A DNA stretch of 64,000 nt from Hemicordylus capensis (GCF_027244095.1 NC_069665.1:2606501-2670500), one strand, 5' to 3'. Positions 23,422 to 34,022 are shown, counted from the stretch's first letter. Translations and numbers: made by a program. Notes: a model not told the origin generated them from the sequence alone.

Positions 23422-23879
23422 CCTTTCTAAGTAAAGTCCAAAGGAAAAGGTATGATAACGGAAAAGTGGCAACCCTGTCAATTCTGAGCATCAAATTTAA
23501 CCTGAATCGCTCTGGCTTCTATATCGTGTGGGTGTCCAGCATATTCTCTACCAAAAAGTTTTGAATGATTGCTTCAAGGCAAACTGAGGGCGGGGGGGGG
23601 GAGTAGATAAAGGGAAGCAGTGGAGTAAAGTAATCTGTAATTAAATGCAGTTTTTCTCTGGTCAACTGAATTTAAGAATAAGACAAAGACTACCACAAAT
23701 GTACAAGAACTTTGTTTAGAAGCCAATCCAATTAGTTGGCTAGTTAATCGCTGATGGCCTCATCCATAGGGACGGGTGCTAACTGTGCTAACCAATGAAA
23801 CCTATTGTGGACTGAAAAGGTGAGCTCCATCCAGAGGCCAGGACCCTGGCAGCTGCAGAGCAACGTGGCTTGTCGCAAG

Positions 23880-26400
23880 CCCCCCAAAGACACAGAAACA
23901 TAGTTTGGGTGAAAAGGGCCACAACTTTATTCACCAATAACAATAATAACCCATAATAACCCATAATAACCCATAATAACCGTGTGACCAGCCTAATTCT
24001 AACTCAAACCCCCAACACAGAACGGAGTAGGCGAAAAAACTCCCAACAGTGGCCAATGCGTTGAGAGCCAAAAATTCCTACTCGGCCCCAGAAGGGCGAC
24101 CAGTCACTAGACCCGCTCTGCTCCAGGGAAGGGAGGGGATGCTCGGCCCAAACGGAAGAGCTGGGGCGGGGAAATAGTAATAATAAAAAGAGAGAGACCA
24201 GCCCGCCCGCCCAAATCATTTCCCCCCAAGTGAACCACAATGACATCAGGCCCAGGGAACCTAGCTCAATCATCCCAAATGGCAGGGAGCAACTGGCTCC
24301 ATAACATGCCCCTCCTACCCAACCAAGAAACTGAAGCATGCGTTCCAAAAACCAACTGGGTGCCCCAATGGGAGGAGCTGGCCCTCTTGAAGGCCCCAAA
24401 GACCGACGAATGGGGGCAAACCAGGACCGGAACAGGAGCCACCGCTCCGCCAGCACCTGCCAAGAAAACAAAAGGTCAGAGCGGGCACCGCCAACTTCCA
24501 TTCAGCACACGTAGCACCGCACCACCAAGGACTTCCATCGCCCTCTCCTTTGAACGACATGCGAGCAGCCGTGGTGGCAGCCCCAATCCGAAAGGAGTGC
24601 AGTGTAAGTCCCTCCAAGGGAACCCCGGCCAAGGTCAAGGCCCTTTGTATAACTGCCAGCAACTGATACAGGGTGAGGGGTGCCTTGTCCTCGTGCACAA
24701 AAAGGCAGCCCTCTGGAAAGGGCCCAGGTTATGCCGTAAGGCAGCTACTGGACAAATCGAAGGGTCGCTGGTGGCCGCCAGACGAACAACACAGCCGGGA
24801 GCAGATGGTCACCCAAGGGCAGCCCCATAGCACCATAAGGGGCATGCTTGGGGGAAGGCAAAATTCCCATGGGGTAAAACCCAGAGGTCCCCCCTGAACC
24901 TGAGATTGCTGTCGGCGAAGTTACAGGGCCGCATCCTACAGGGGCCAAAGCCGGCCTGTTACCCAGCCACACCTGCTCTGCCGCCCCTTGGAGCCCTGCA
25001 GTGATCACCGGAAAACCCAACGGAGGACCCATGCCCCAAGGCTGTGTTTAAGGTGCCCCAAATGGGGCAGGTCCCCATCCACCCATGGCAGGCATCGGCC
25101 AGGGTCCAGAGGGCCACTGGCCGGTGCCGCCGGGTGGCTTCGGTGCAATAGGCTCACCCGGGGACGGAGGCAAAGATGGATCCACAGGGGGTTGATCCGA
25201 TGGCAGCGGGGATTCCGGAACCGCAGGAGAAGGCATCGCAGGAACAGGAACGCCAGGCACTGGCAACACAGGATCAGCCGGCTCTGCAGGCAGCACTGGG
25301 CCAGGCGGGCCCTCGCCCTTTTCAAGAGCTCCTAACCTGTCAGAGAGAGATTTTCGTAACTGTGTTCCAGCAGCACCACGCGTGCGTCGAGGAACTTCCT
25401 TCGGTGCTCCAGACGGACCAGCCCCCTTGCTTCCAACAGAATGGAAGCCTTGGCCTTCTCCAGAGCTTCCATTCTGTTGATCAGGCCCCTAATTAGAACC
25501 ATCTCCTCATCATCCTCATCAGAGGAAGAAGCTGGAGGTGCAGGCTGCTTGGCCCCCTGATAGGCTGACCACCAGTTTTCTCCTTGGCTTTCCTAGGCAT
25601 GTGGGCGAATTGCAGGGGCCCAGAATAACCAACCCCCAATGCCACCAAAAACAACCCCGAAAACCCCACGGGCAAAAGAACACGTGGGCGTGGAGAAAAG
25701 AGCGCCCAGAGAGCCACTCGCTGCCCTCCTGAGAGACCCCCACTCCGACCCCCCAAAGAAGCCAACGGAAGAGAAGAGGGACACGAAAAATGCCAGTAAC
25801 CCCAAGGCCAACCAACACCCCCACACAACCGCAGGGAGCTGCAGGGCCCCAAATAAGTGCCACCAATCAGAGCAACCACCAGTCCCGCCCAGTTAGGTTG
25901 CCCAATTCGCCCCAGGCCAGGAAGGCCCAACCCGGACAAAACAAGGGCCCCAAGCCCCGAAGATTCCGCCCCGGGGCTGATGACGTCACACTCCAGCCAC
26001 AGGCCGATGCCCCCTCAGGCCGCTAAAATGACCGCCGATGTCCGGGGAAGCCGCCGCTCGGCAGGTCGATGCTACCCACCCAAATACACCACTCTTCCCA
26101 TCCTCGGGCACACCCCGCCCCCCGTCCGCTCCGGTTCAGGCCAAGAAAAAGGTCTATGGAAGAGCTCCTTCCTCCACGGATGCTCAGCCCGAACTGAAGA
26201 GCTGGGGCGGGGGTATCCAGCAAGGGCCCAAGCCCCGGCCCCCAAACTGAACGGGCCAATCAGGTCCCTTTGGGGCCTCCTGCGGAGCGTGGCTGGGACA
26301 AACTCCCTCCCCTCCGCAGGAGGCCAAGGGGAGGGGCATTCCGTGTGGCTTGCTTCTCTTTCTTGGGGGCAGCTTGTCTGGCTCTTCGCAAAAGGACCTA
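23880..26400 (-). mobile_element. Ngaro-type tyrosine-recombinase retroelement fossil, unit 1
   Basis: Broken, internally reduced element on the minus strand; ends approximate. Recognisable parts in order are a G/C-rich leader, a small charged, coiled gag-like stretch (about 25,330-25,490), a proline/glycine-rich stretch (24,750-25,300), the C-terminal part of a tyrosine recombinase (about 24,500-24,690, with the HSFRIGAAT box), and an SGNH-hydrolase-like motif VHLGGNDLG (about 24,200-24,240). Vertebrate Ngaro elements are known for the last feature. No reverse-transcriptase part is seen. A 35-bp direct repeat with three mismatches (24,137-24,171 and 26,178-26,212) fits split direct repeats. 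An AATAAA lies at 23,926-23,931 (minus strand), beside a 'ccataataac' minisatellite. Multiple breaks; older than the tandem duplication because all units share it. Confidence 0.7.
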
Positions 26401-26709
26401 AGCAAAATACAAAAGAAAGAAATATTCTGATCAATGAAGATGCAGAACTGTAGCCGTAACCTCTATACCTCAACCCAATCTGTACTAATGTTAAAACAAC
26501 ATCATTTTAAAATTATCAACACCAGAAGACAACACGTAAAATGTTAAGATTTACCGATTTTAAAAATGAAGTGATATAACTTGCGATCATATGGGAGGGG
26601 GGAAGCTGTAATATACAGGGTGAAGACGGGCCCGTCAGAGTTCTCCCCACCAGGCCGTCTCCAGTCCTGCTGCTTAGGAGGACACCCAGCGAGAGACGAG
26701 ACTTGCCTC
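26401..26709 (-). other. 3' flank or 3' UTR of the unit 1 gene
   Basis: AT-rich stretch between the stop codon and the Ngaro fossil. On the minus strand I find no AATAAA or ATTAAA here. Its counterparts (41,345-41,616 and 59,235-59,499) are almost identical. The true 3' end of the transcript is unknown. Confidence 0.4.
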
Positions 26710-29700
26710 TCAGTGGCGCCAGGGGTAGCCATACTGAAGGGAGATGTCCATTTCCTCCTCCCGCTCCACGAAATACTGCCTCCGGCCGGCTGATGTCCAC
26801 TGAGCCGCCTCTTCCCTCGCTCTTTGAGCCCGCCGCCGCATCAGCTCCCGGACGGGCCGTTGCTCCTCCGTCATGGGCCGGGAGACTTCCAGGTGGGCCG
26901 GGGGCGTCCTCCAAGGGATGAACGTGTCCCCCTTAAACTCCTGCTCTGCTGTCGTGCGCTGGGGACCAGGTGGAAGGACCGGATGCTCCGTGGAGGCTTG
27001 GTGGGCAGGGAGGACGGGTCGGTGGGTTGGTGTGGGACCCCAAGGCGGTGGCTGTGGTTGAGGGGCTGGCGGGGGCTGGCCCAAGGTCCTCCCAGCAAGA
27101 CCGTGCATCCGCAAGCTATTTGCCTGCGCCAGGGAGGAGGGCCGGAGCATGAAGGGACGGGATCCCGGCGGCCTCCACACTGGCGTGGATTGTGGGTGGG
27201 CCAGGGAGCTAGGGGGGAGGTTGGCCATCGGCATGGCTGCTGGCCTGGCCATGGAGCTGGGCGGTGCCTTCCCCGCTGGTCTGCTTGGCAGGGCTGCCAA
27301 AGGCCTTGGTGGTGGCTCGGCTGTGCTTCCCGATGGTGGCCTTCCCATGGACATCGCTGGTGTCTTTTGGGGCACGCTCTGCCCGGGATGTCCCTCTGCA
27401 CTCTTGCATTTTGCCGGGGGGCCCAGGGCATGGAACACCTGCACGGAGTCCCGCATCATTCTGGCCAGGCTGCTCCTCGGAGTCGGGGGCACAGCCTGGG
27501 CGGATCCACTGGACTCTGCCCCCACTTTCGGCCTCTTGGTGTCCCCAGCTTCGGCTTCAGGTGGTAGCAGCCGTGCTTTCCCCCTTCCTGGCAGGACCTG
27601 AGGCATTCTCAGCAGCTTCTGGCCTGGCATGCTTCCTGCAGGTTTCATCGGCTGATGGGGTTGGACGGCCAGCTCCAGATGGCAAGTGGGGATCTTCTGC
27701 GCTGTTCTCCCTTCCTTCTGGTCCAGGGCTGCTTTGGCCGTCTCTGCAGATCTCGCCTCCCGCTCAGCCTTTGGGCTTCCCCGTGGAACCTTGGGTGCTG
27801 GGACGCTCTCTGCCCCTGCTGCCCTTGCCCTCTTTGCAATGTTCTCTGAAGGGAGTTTCCTGCCCACCAACTCCCCATATGTGCGGTCCTTGGCCTTTTT
27901 GGGCGCAGAGGAGATGGGCGGCAAAAAGTCAAAGAGCTGCAGCCTTGGCTTGGCACATTGGGTGTTCTTGTCTCCTGGGGCTACCAGGTGGGAAGCCGTT
28001 CCCTTGGCGAGCACGTTGGTTGGCTCTGGTGGAGGAGGCGGGAAGAGGAATTCCGGAAGCAACTGCGGGGCTGTTCCTCCCTTGGCCATTCCTCGACCCT
28101 TCAGCTGGGGAGGAGGTGGTGGGTGGCGCTCCTGGGTCCCTGCTAGAAAGGAAGAAGAGAAGTCAGTTGTTTGGGAAAAGACGGAGCAAGTCTGTAACTT
28201 CCAGGCAAGTTCTAATCATGAAAACATTTCGATGGAGAAGAGTTGCAAAGGAATGGGGTCCCAAAGGCCGGATCTGGGCTCTGGGATCTGGGCAGCTTTT
28301 CCCCATCCCAAGGCACAGATGCTGAGGGAGTGGCATTCCCCCCAACCCACATCAGACCTCCACTCTTCAACTCTTGTTCAAGCACAAGGTTCTCGCAGGG
28401 CTGGTGGGGCCAGTCACGGGACTGTCCTTCCCCCACAATGGTGCACACCCACCTCTGTGTGGTCCCAACTCTGGGATCTTCATTCTTGGGGCAGCACCGG
28501 TGCTGAAGTCTTCTGCCTTCTGAGTTGCAGGCTCCTTGATTTGGATGTCCAGTGTCTGCTCAGTGGCAGGAATCAAGACTGAAAGAGAAGGACGGAGGAT
28601 GACCAGGGGATAGGTCAGTTTCTGATCCAGAGCCAGCCCTGCCGTGTGGTAAGGGGAGGTGGTGGATTTCAGTCCTGAGGGAGGGCGAGGGAAGGTGGCA
28701 GGGCTGACTCCTTAGGGGGCTCGAGCAGTTACGGATGGGTGGGCTAAGGGGTGAGGGCAGCAGGAATTCTCATCCGAAGACAGCTTTCAAACATTGCACA
28801 TCAGGGCAGACATTGAGTCATCCAGTGATCAGCTCTTGCACATTTCCCAAAACTCTGGGCTGTGTTTCAGAATGCATGCTCTGTTCCTATGGCCAGGCCT
28901 GGAAAGGTGCCCCCCTGTGTGGAGTGGGAGCAGATGGCGTACTCTAGAAATGCAGCCCCAGGGCTACAGGGATGAGGGGCAGTGGTGGGAGAGCTGTCTA
29001 TGGGGAGAATTGTTGGCCCCCTTGGCAAAGAGCCGAGGAATGCTTCTTGATCTTCTTCCTCCCTGGAGAAGATCAGGGCTCCGAAGAATCTATTTCGAAG
29101 ACCATGGCCTCAGGAGAAGGATTGCGCCAGACCCATGGGAAGGACACAGGGAGCCCTAGGCGGCAGGACGCCCCTTTCCCAGCATCAGCACTCACCTCTG
29201 GAAGCACGTCGAATGTCTGTCGGCTTGCCGCTCCTGGGCTGATCTGGTGGGGCTGGGCGGAACCCCCCAGCGGCAGCGGTGGTGCTGCTGCCTTCTGATT
29301 GCAGCCGGTGGGCCAGCAGGACCAGATTCCTCTTGCGCGCCTGGTCCGCCCTGGCCGGCTGGGCCAGAGATGTTCTTGCAGCAGGAGGGATGGGGGCAAG
29401 CTGGGCCAGAGATGTTGTCTCCGCAGGAGGGATGGGGGCAAGCGTGGCATGTCTGTAGCCAGGAGCCTCCCTCACCCTATGCAAGAATGGTGGGAACTCT
29501 TCCGGCTCTGGAGGTCGCAGCTGGCCAAAGGATGGATGGCCAAAGAATTGGGCCATGGGGCCCGCAGTGGGACGGCTGGGGGCCAGCGGCCCAAAGAAGG
29601 GTCCGGGGAGATGGTATGGGGATGCCGCCGGCGAGCCAGGCCGCTGGTGCTCCCGCTGCGGCTTCCGCAGATCTCCCTCTGCTGGGTCTCTGTGGTCCCT

Positions 29701-31127
29701 GCTGTCCCTCCCTTCGATGGACTGAAGGGAGAGGTCAGAGACAGAGGACCACATGGAGGTGGAACCAATGGTCGGCGTCGGTGTCTCGAGGAAGCTGCTG
29801 GGCGAACCGCCTCCTTCCCCGGCCGAGCTCGCGCTTGTACAGGCGGAGCCAGCAGACGGCCTCTTTTCAGTCGACTCATCTGTAAGAAAAAGGAAGGGGG
29901 CACCTTGATTTCTGTCATTCCTACAACAGCCCTGCAAAGCAGGCCCAACCTACACCTTTCTGATGGGAAGGGAAGAGGCAACTACCCAATTGCCCCGAGG
30001 CCTCCCTCTGAACCCATGGCTTCAGTCACTTGGAAGGAGGCACCCACCTCCCTGCTGGGATGCCCGAGTATTGTCCCACTCTTCAGGTGAGGAAGCCCAA
30101 CAACCCTGATGTGGAGAACTAGCGGCACTCATGCCCCGCTCCGCCTCTTAGTCCCCGAGGACTTCCAGAGGGGCTCCTGCATCTCATTGAGTTTGAGCAG
30201 GCCAGATAAGATGGATGATGTGCATGCAGCTGCCACAGTCAGGGCACTTGTCTCTCCCCTGCTATGGTCTGCAACAGCAAAGAGTCGCTCTCCAAGGTGT
30301 GGGGTTCCCCCAACTGCTCAACATTGGCCCTCCTGTAGATGTAGGCCTACAGCTCCCATCATCCCTGGCTGTTGGCCGCTGTTGCTGGCTGGGGATTATG
30401 GGGGTTGTAGTCCAAAAAGAGCTGGGGAGCCATAGCTGAGCAGGCCTGCTTTAACCGAAGATGCTAAGAACTTTGCCTGGGAACTGGGGAATGCAGAGCA
30501 CGGCCAAATCTGCTCCCCTCTGAGCACTCTTGGTTCCAGGAGGCCAGAGAATGTTGTGGTTCGAATCGGATTCCAGAGTGAGAGGCAGTTAGCCTGAGCT
30601 GAAGGGGCAGCCCTGGGAGGAACTAGGGAGGAAATTAAGCAGAACCAGTGAAAGAACCCCTTTGCACCCATTCTGCCTATGGAAAGCCTCTCCCAAGCAG
30701 GAGTCGATTCTTTTGGATACTCCGCACAGTCCTGGACACTAGTTCAAACACACCCCTATTACATTCCCCTTCATTAGGATTCTGATGACTTCCTTGTCTC
30801 GTGCCTGTAAGACTTTGGAAGGGGCCATTGATGATTCCAGATAAGAATGAACTATCTAAAAAGGCTGGGGAAAGGGGATAACCTCTTTGGACAGAAGGTA
30901 GAACAAAGTGGAAAGGGAAGGTGTGGTCTAAAGTCAGATAAAGGAAAGCAAGGGAAATGTGACCCAAGAGCAGACACAGGGCACAATCCATCCAAATGAA
31001 TTGCCACCTGGTCCCTCCTTTATTCTACCAAGAAAACCACATGGCTTTGTGGTCTCCAGGAATCGACACCAACTCACAACCTTCCCTTTCTTTTTCCTCC
31101 TGGATGGCACCATTTCCTACCTGCCAT
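26710..31127 (-). CDS. C2orf78: C2orf78-like protein (DUF4629 family), copy 1, four exons
   Basis: Minus-strand exons are 31,121-31,127 (ATGGCAG), 29,196-29,879, 28,453-28,578 and 26,710-28,142. All introns are phase 1 with GT...AG ends, giving 2,250 nt and 749 aa. The protein is proline/alanine-rich and mostly low complexity, with no signal peptide or membrane segment. Exon 2 has a tandem 14-residue repeat (LAPIPPAxxTSLAQ). Conserved blocks are FDFLPPISSAPKKAKD (about 343-358), PRSSL...DSVQVFHALG (494-512) and a basic C-terminus from MTEEQRPV to DISLQYGYPW (about 696-747). These match C2orf78 as I remember it (ITEEQRPERE..., SVQVFHPLG, YYGY end). Function is unknown; mammalian C2orf78 is testis-expressed. 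The tiny exon 1 was chosen because it alone supplies an ATG, a donor and the needed phase; the start MADESTEKR is inferred. Confidence 0.8.
30311..30447. mobile_element. hAT MITE in intron 1 of copy 1
   Basis: 'aactgctcaacattggccct' at the left and 'agccatagctgagcaggcctg' at the right are the family ends seen at 5,240-5,375. The centre carries the mirrored 'ctcccatcatccctggctg' and 'ggattatgggggttgtagtc'. Counterparts are at about 45,219-45,355 and 63,031-63,168, so it predates duplication. Confidence 0.7.
31000..31095 (+). repeat. Tail of a tRNA/RTE-type SINE next to exon 1
   Basis: 'tcctttattctaccaagaaa' with 'accacatggctttgtggtct' and 'ccaggaatcgacaccaactc' resembles the RTE-like tail of a common vertebrate SINE. 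It lies in intron 1 within 30 bp of the exon-1 donor in all three units. Confidence 0.5.
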
Positions 31128-31289
31128 GATGACTTTCAATGTCTAAAGAAGTCCACTGGACAACTAAAACAACAACGACGACAAGAAGATGATCTCTCTG
31201 GTGAGAGCAGACCAGGCAATCTCTCCAATTAGAAGAGCCTGCTGTCAGTACTCTTTAACCGCTGGAAAGTCGGTTAGGGAGTGGGCAAC

Positions 31290-31402
31290 TGAAGCCCGAT
31301 GATGCGTCATTGTTTATCGCGGTCCCTATGGCAACCTGCAGCTGGTGGGGTGGGGGCCAGAAGAATGTCGGAAGCGGGTCGTGATGATGCAAGATGATGT
31401 CA
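31290..31402 (-). promoter_or_regulatory. Candidate promoter of C2orf78-like copy 1: X-box and CRE-like sites
   Basis: GTCCCTATGGCAAC at 31,322-31,335 fits every position of the RFX X-box pattern RYYNYYATRRNRAC. TGATGCGTCA at 31,300-31,309 contains a CRE half-site (TGACGCA on the minus strand), and TGATGTCA at 31,395-31,402 is a near-CRE. They lie 173-275 bp upstream of the ATG. RFX2 and CREM act on such sites in spermatid genes. No TATA box is seen; the transcription start is unknown. Confidence 0.45.
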
Positions 31403-31614
31403 TGGCCATCTTCACACAGGCTCTCTACCGATATCAAACCATCGATCAAACCATCCATCTTCTTCACTTAGACGTTCAGAAGGGGAGACCAGACCCAAGT
31501 TCCGCAGAGTCCATTTCAAGTCTGTTTGGCCACTGGAAGTCTCTTTGGGGGTTGAATGGAAGTCCAGCCATGCTCTCAGGTTTCCTCTTTGGCATCAATC
31601 AGTCAATCAATCAA

Positions 31615-32120
31615 TTATATTAGTGCCCCATCCCTCCAGTACACTTCTGCTTGGGGTGGCTCAGGTTAGTAAAATCGATATAATCTAAACTAAAAGATTA
31701 ATAAAATTGAAGAAGTGAAAAGACCAAGCTAAAACCACATTTAAAATGACAAATTTTTAAAGTTTCACATTCAAAGTTATTAATAAACAGCTAAAAACTA
31801 AAAAAAAATTAAAGGACCTACCAGATTATAAGCAGCAGAAAAGACATTAAAAAGCATCTTTTAAAAGATAAGTTATTGTGGTTGTGTTTTTTAAAACACT
31901 GAGGGAGTCAGCATGGCAAAGCTCTTCCAGGAGGGCATTCCAAACTGAGGGGCCACAAGTGAGAAGACAACTGAGAAGACCCTGTCTCTAGTCCCCACCA
32001 ACTGGATTGCTGTTAGGTGGGTCAAACACTCATGAAGCCACTTGAGCCCAAGAGATTCTACAGGTAGATCTAACTGTATAATGATGTTATCATCCACCCC
32101 AAATGACCCCAATCTGATAG
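31615..32120 (-). repeat. L2-type LINE 3' part, reversed (unit 1)
   Basis: (ATCA)n and 'tatattagtgccccatccct' with 'tgcttggggtggctcaggtt' form the reversed tail. 'aggagggcattccaaactga' and 'gagaagaccctgtctctagt' are the reversed end of an L2-like ORF2 region. Counterpart in unit 2 at about 47,755-48,235 and 49,492-49,545, split by hAT B. Confidence 0.6.
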
Positions 32121-32126
32121 GGACAT

Positions 32127-32235
32127 CAGAAGCTGTCTTGTACTGAGTCAGACCACTGATCCATCTCATTGAGTATCATCTACGCTGACTGGCAGCATCT
32201 TTCCAAGGTTCCAAATACTGGTGAGAGAATCTGGA
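32127..32235 (-). repeat. SINE fragment, reversed (unit 1)
   Basis: 'cagaagctgtcttgtactga' through 'ctgactggcagcatctttcc' matches the tRNA-headed SINE body. Counterpart at 49,557-49,665. Confidence 0.6.
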
Positions 32236-32520
32236 TAGGTGCATCCATCTGACCCATTTCTCACTTCCCATCTGACCACTCCCCTCTTCTCCTACCTAGC
32301 TTTTGGAGTTCACACAACCCTGGTTCGGGAGTGCACCTGGCTCTCTTACCTTGGCTGGGTGCTCCACCTACACAGGTGGGGATCATGTGACCTAGCTTAC
32401 TCTCTCAAACAGAAGTCGTTGACTGCGGTAGTCACTTTAGCCAGAAAATACCCCACTTTTGTCTGCGCTGCTTCCTTTGTTGATTCCCTTCTGATCTTGG
32501 CAGTGTGGAACAGAAGGACT

Positions 32521-32790
32521 GTACCACTTAGGGTTACCATATTCAAGCTTCCCAAATCCGGGTGGCCTGATTTGCAGATTATGCAGATTACAGACAACTA
32601 ATTTGCATTATTGATTGATTGATTGGACAGATTTGTATACCCGCCTTCTCTACCCTCCCATGTGATTGGATCCAGAGTAAAATCCGGGCAATCCGGGCAG
32701 CACATTTGAAATCCACGTCAATCCGGGTGGAATTTAGCAGCCGGGTGGAGGAACCAAAATCCGGGGGCTCCCATAAATTCCATGGTGTCT
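32521..32790. repeat. Repeat with reiterated ATCCGGG motif
   Basis: 'agggttaccatat' begins a stretch in which ATCCGGG occurs at least five times (32,557-32,766). It holds a short LINE-like tail ('tttgtatacccgccttct') in the middle, a likely nested insertion. Family unknown; counterpart at 49,961-50,222. Confidence 0.5.
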
Positions 32791-33034
32791 AAACACACGA
32801 AAGTTCAATGAGGCAGGGGAAACCATGTGGCTAAATGGATTGTAATTGTAGAGGACAAGAATGAAGAGCTCTTCACCACCTTATTTCCCAGCAGAGTGAA
32901 GAGAACACAAGTCTTTCTTTGGCATACAGATCAATATTTAGTGACCATGTAATATTCAGCCTCATGAAAGACATGTGCTCCACCAGCCTAACAGCTTTGT
33001 GACTATGCAGTGACTGTTTTATTAATATAATAGC

Positions 33035-33275
33035 TTTTATGATGATGTTTATACTTCTACAGTTTTATAGCTCCATCACCTAGTATCTGCTGTTGCAGTT
33101 CTATCACTTTGGTAGAATACAGGAGGGGCTGACCATTGCCTCCTCCCACGCAGTCTGAGAAGATGCCTTTCAGCATCTTCCTAGATGGCTGCTGTCCGAT
33201 ATAGTACCAGTGGGGATTCGAACTGGCAACCTTCTGCTTGTTAGTCAAGCATTTCCCCGCTGTGCCACGCCTCTA
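33035..33275 (-). repeat. tRNA-derived SINE (third family), reversed
   Basis: On the minus strand 'aggcgtggcacagcggggaa' ... 'gcagaaggttgccagttcga' is a tRNA-like head with A- and B-box sequence. It is followed by 'gaagatgctgaaaggcatct' and 'gcgtgggaggaggcaatggt'. Counterpart at 50,465-50,705. Confidence 0.7.
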
Positions 33276-33355
33276 ACCATACTTGTAAATCGCCTTATAC
33301 TTTGTACTGGTCTATGATCATAATCAAGATTGATTGATCGATATTTATGTGGAGT

Positions 33356-33549
33356 CAGGGGCGTGACTAACAGGGAACAGGAGGTGAAAAATGTCCCTGG
33401 GAGCATCAGGGAGGCCCGCCCCCCGCCCCACCCCACCCCGGCAGCCGAGCCACTGCTCCCTCCCTCCCCCCTCTCTGAAGAAGAAGATGGGGAGGGGGCC
33501 CACCTTTACCTTTTGTCCTGGGGCCCCCTCCAAACTTGCTACGCCCCTT
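33356..33549. mobile_element. Short hAT MITE (unit 1 copy)
   Basis: Starts 'caggggcgtgactaacaggg' and ends 'caaacttgctacgcccctt'. Its target duplication has decayed, but the unit 2 counterpart shows it perfectly. Present in units 1 and 2, hence older than the duplication. Confidence 0.75.
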
Positions 33550-34022
33550 TGTCAAGTCTGCACATTTATAGGGTTTCCCCACCCGCACCCCCTTGTACAA
33601 CTGCAGTTGGTATTTCAAAAACAATTCATACCTGTGGTCATTCATGATCCATTTTAATTCATCATAAAAATGTGTGAATAAAGACAGATGGTTTCTGCAC
33701 TTCTGCTTCCAACAGAAGATGAAAACCTGAAGACAGAGTCTAGTTTGTTTTGCGGCAGATATTCTTGGCGGTGGCAAGTCAAATGTAGCGGGGTGCGGAA
33801 GAGAAAATGGGGTGAAATCCTGCTCCTGCACAGTTCACTGGCAAGGACTTTTCAGTCACCTGTTAATGGGTTAGTGAGAGTGAAGTCGAGAAACATCCGG
33901 CCCAGTCAGACGTTCCAATTCCTCATCTAATCTGGGGGTTCTCAACCTTGGCTGAAGCTATTCTGGCTGAGGGTGATGGGTATTGTAGTCCAACAGCATC
34001 TGGGAATGCAAGGTTGGAAACC

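Noticed and set aside
27264-28325. Long plus-strand frames (353 and 298 aa, with counterparts at 42,171 and 60,054) opposite exon 4
   Set aside because: They mirror the G/C-rich, proline-rich minus-strand exon, ignore its exon boundaries, and show no domain. The minus strand has family motifs and consistent splice sites.
29472-29981. 169-aa minus-strand frame starting MPLPFPSE over exon 2 (also copies 2 and 3)
   Set aside because: Different frame from the spliced model; it ends inside exon 2 and does not join exon 3.
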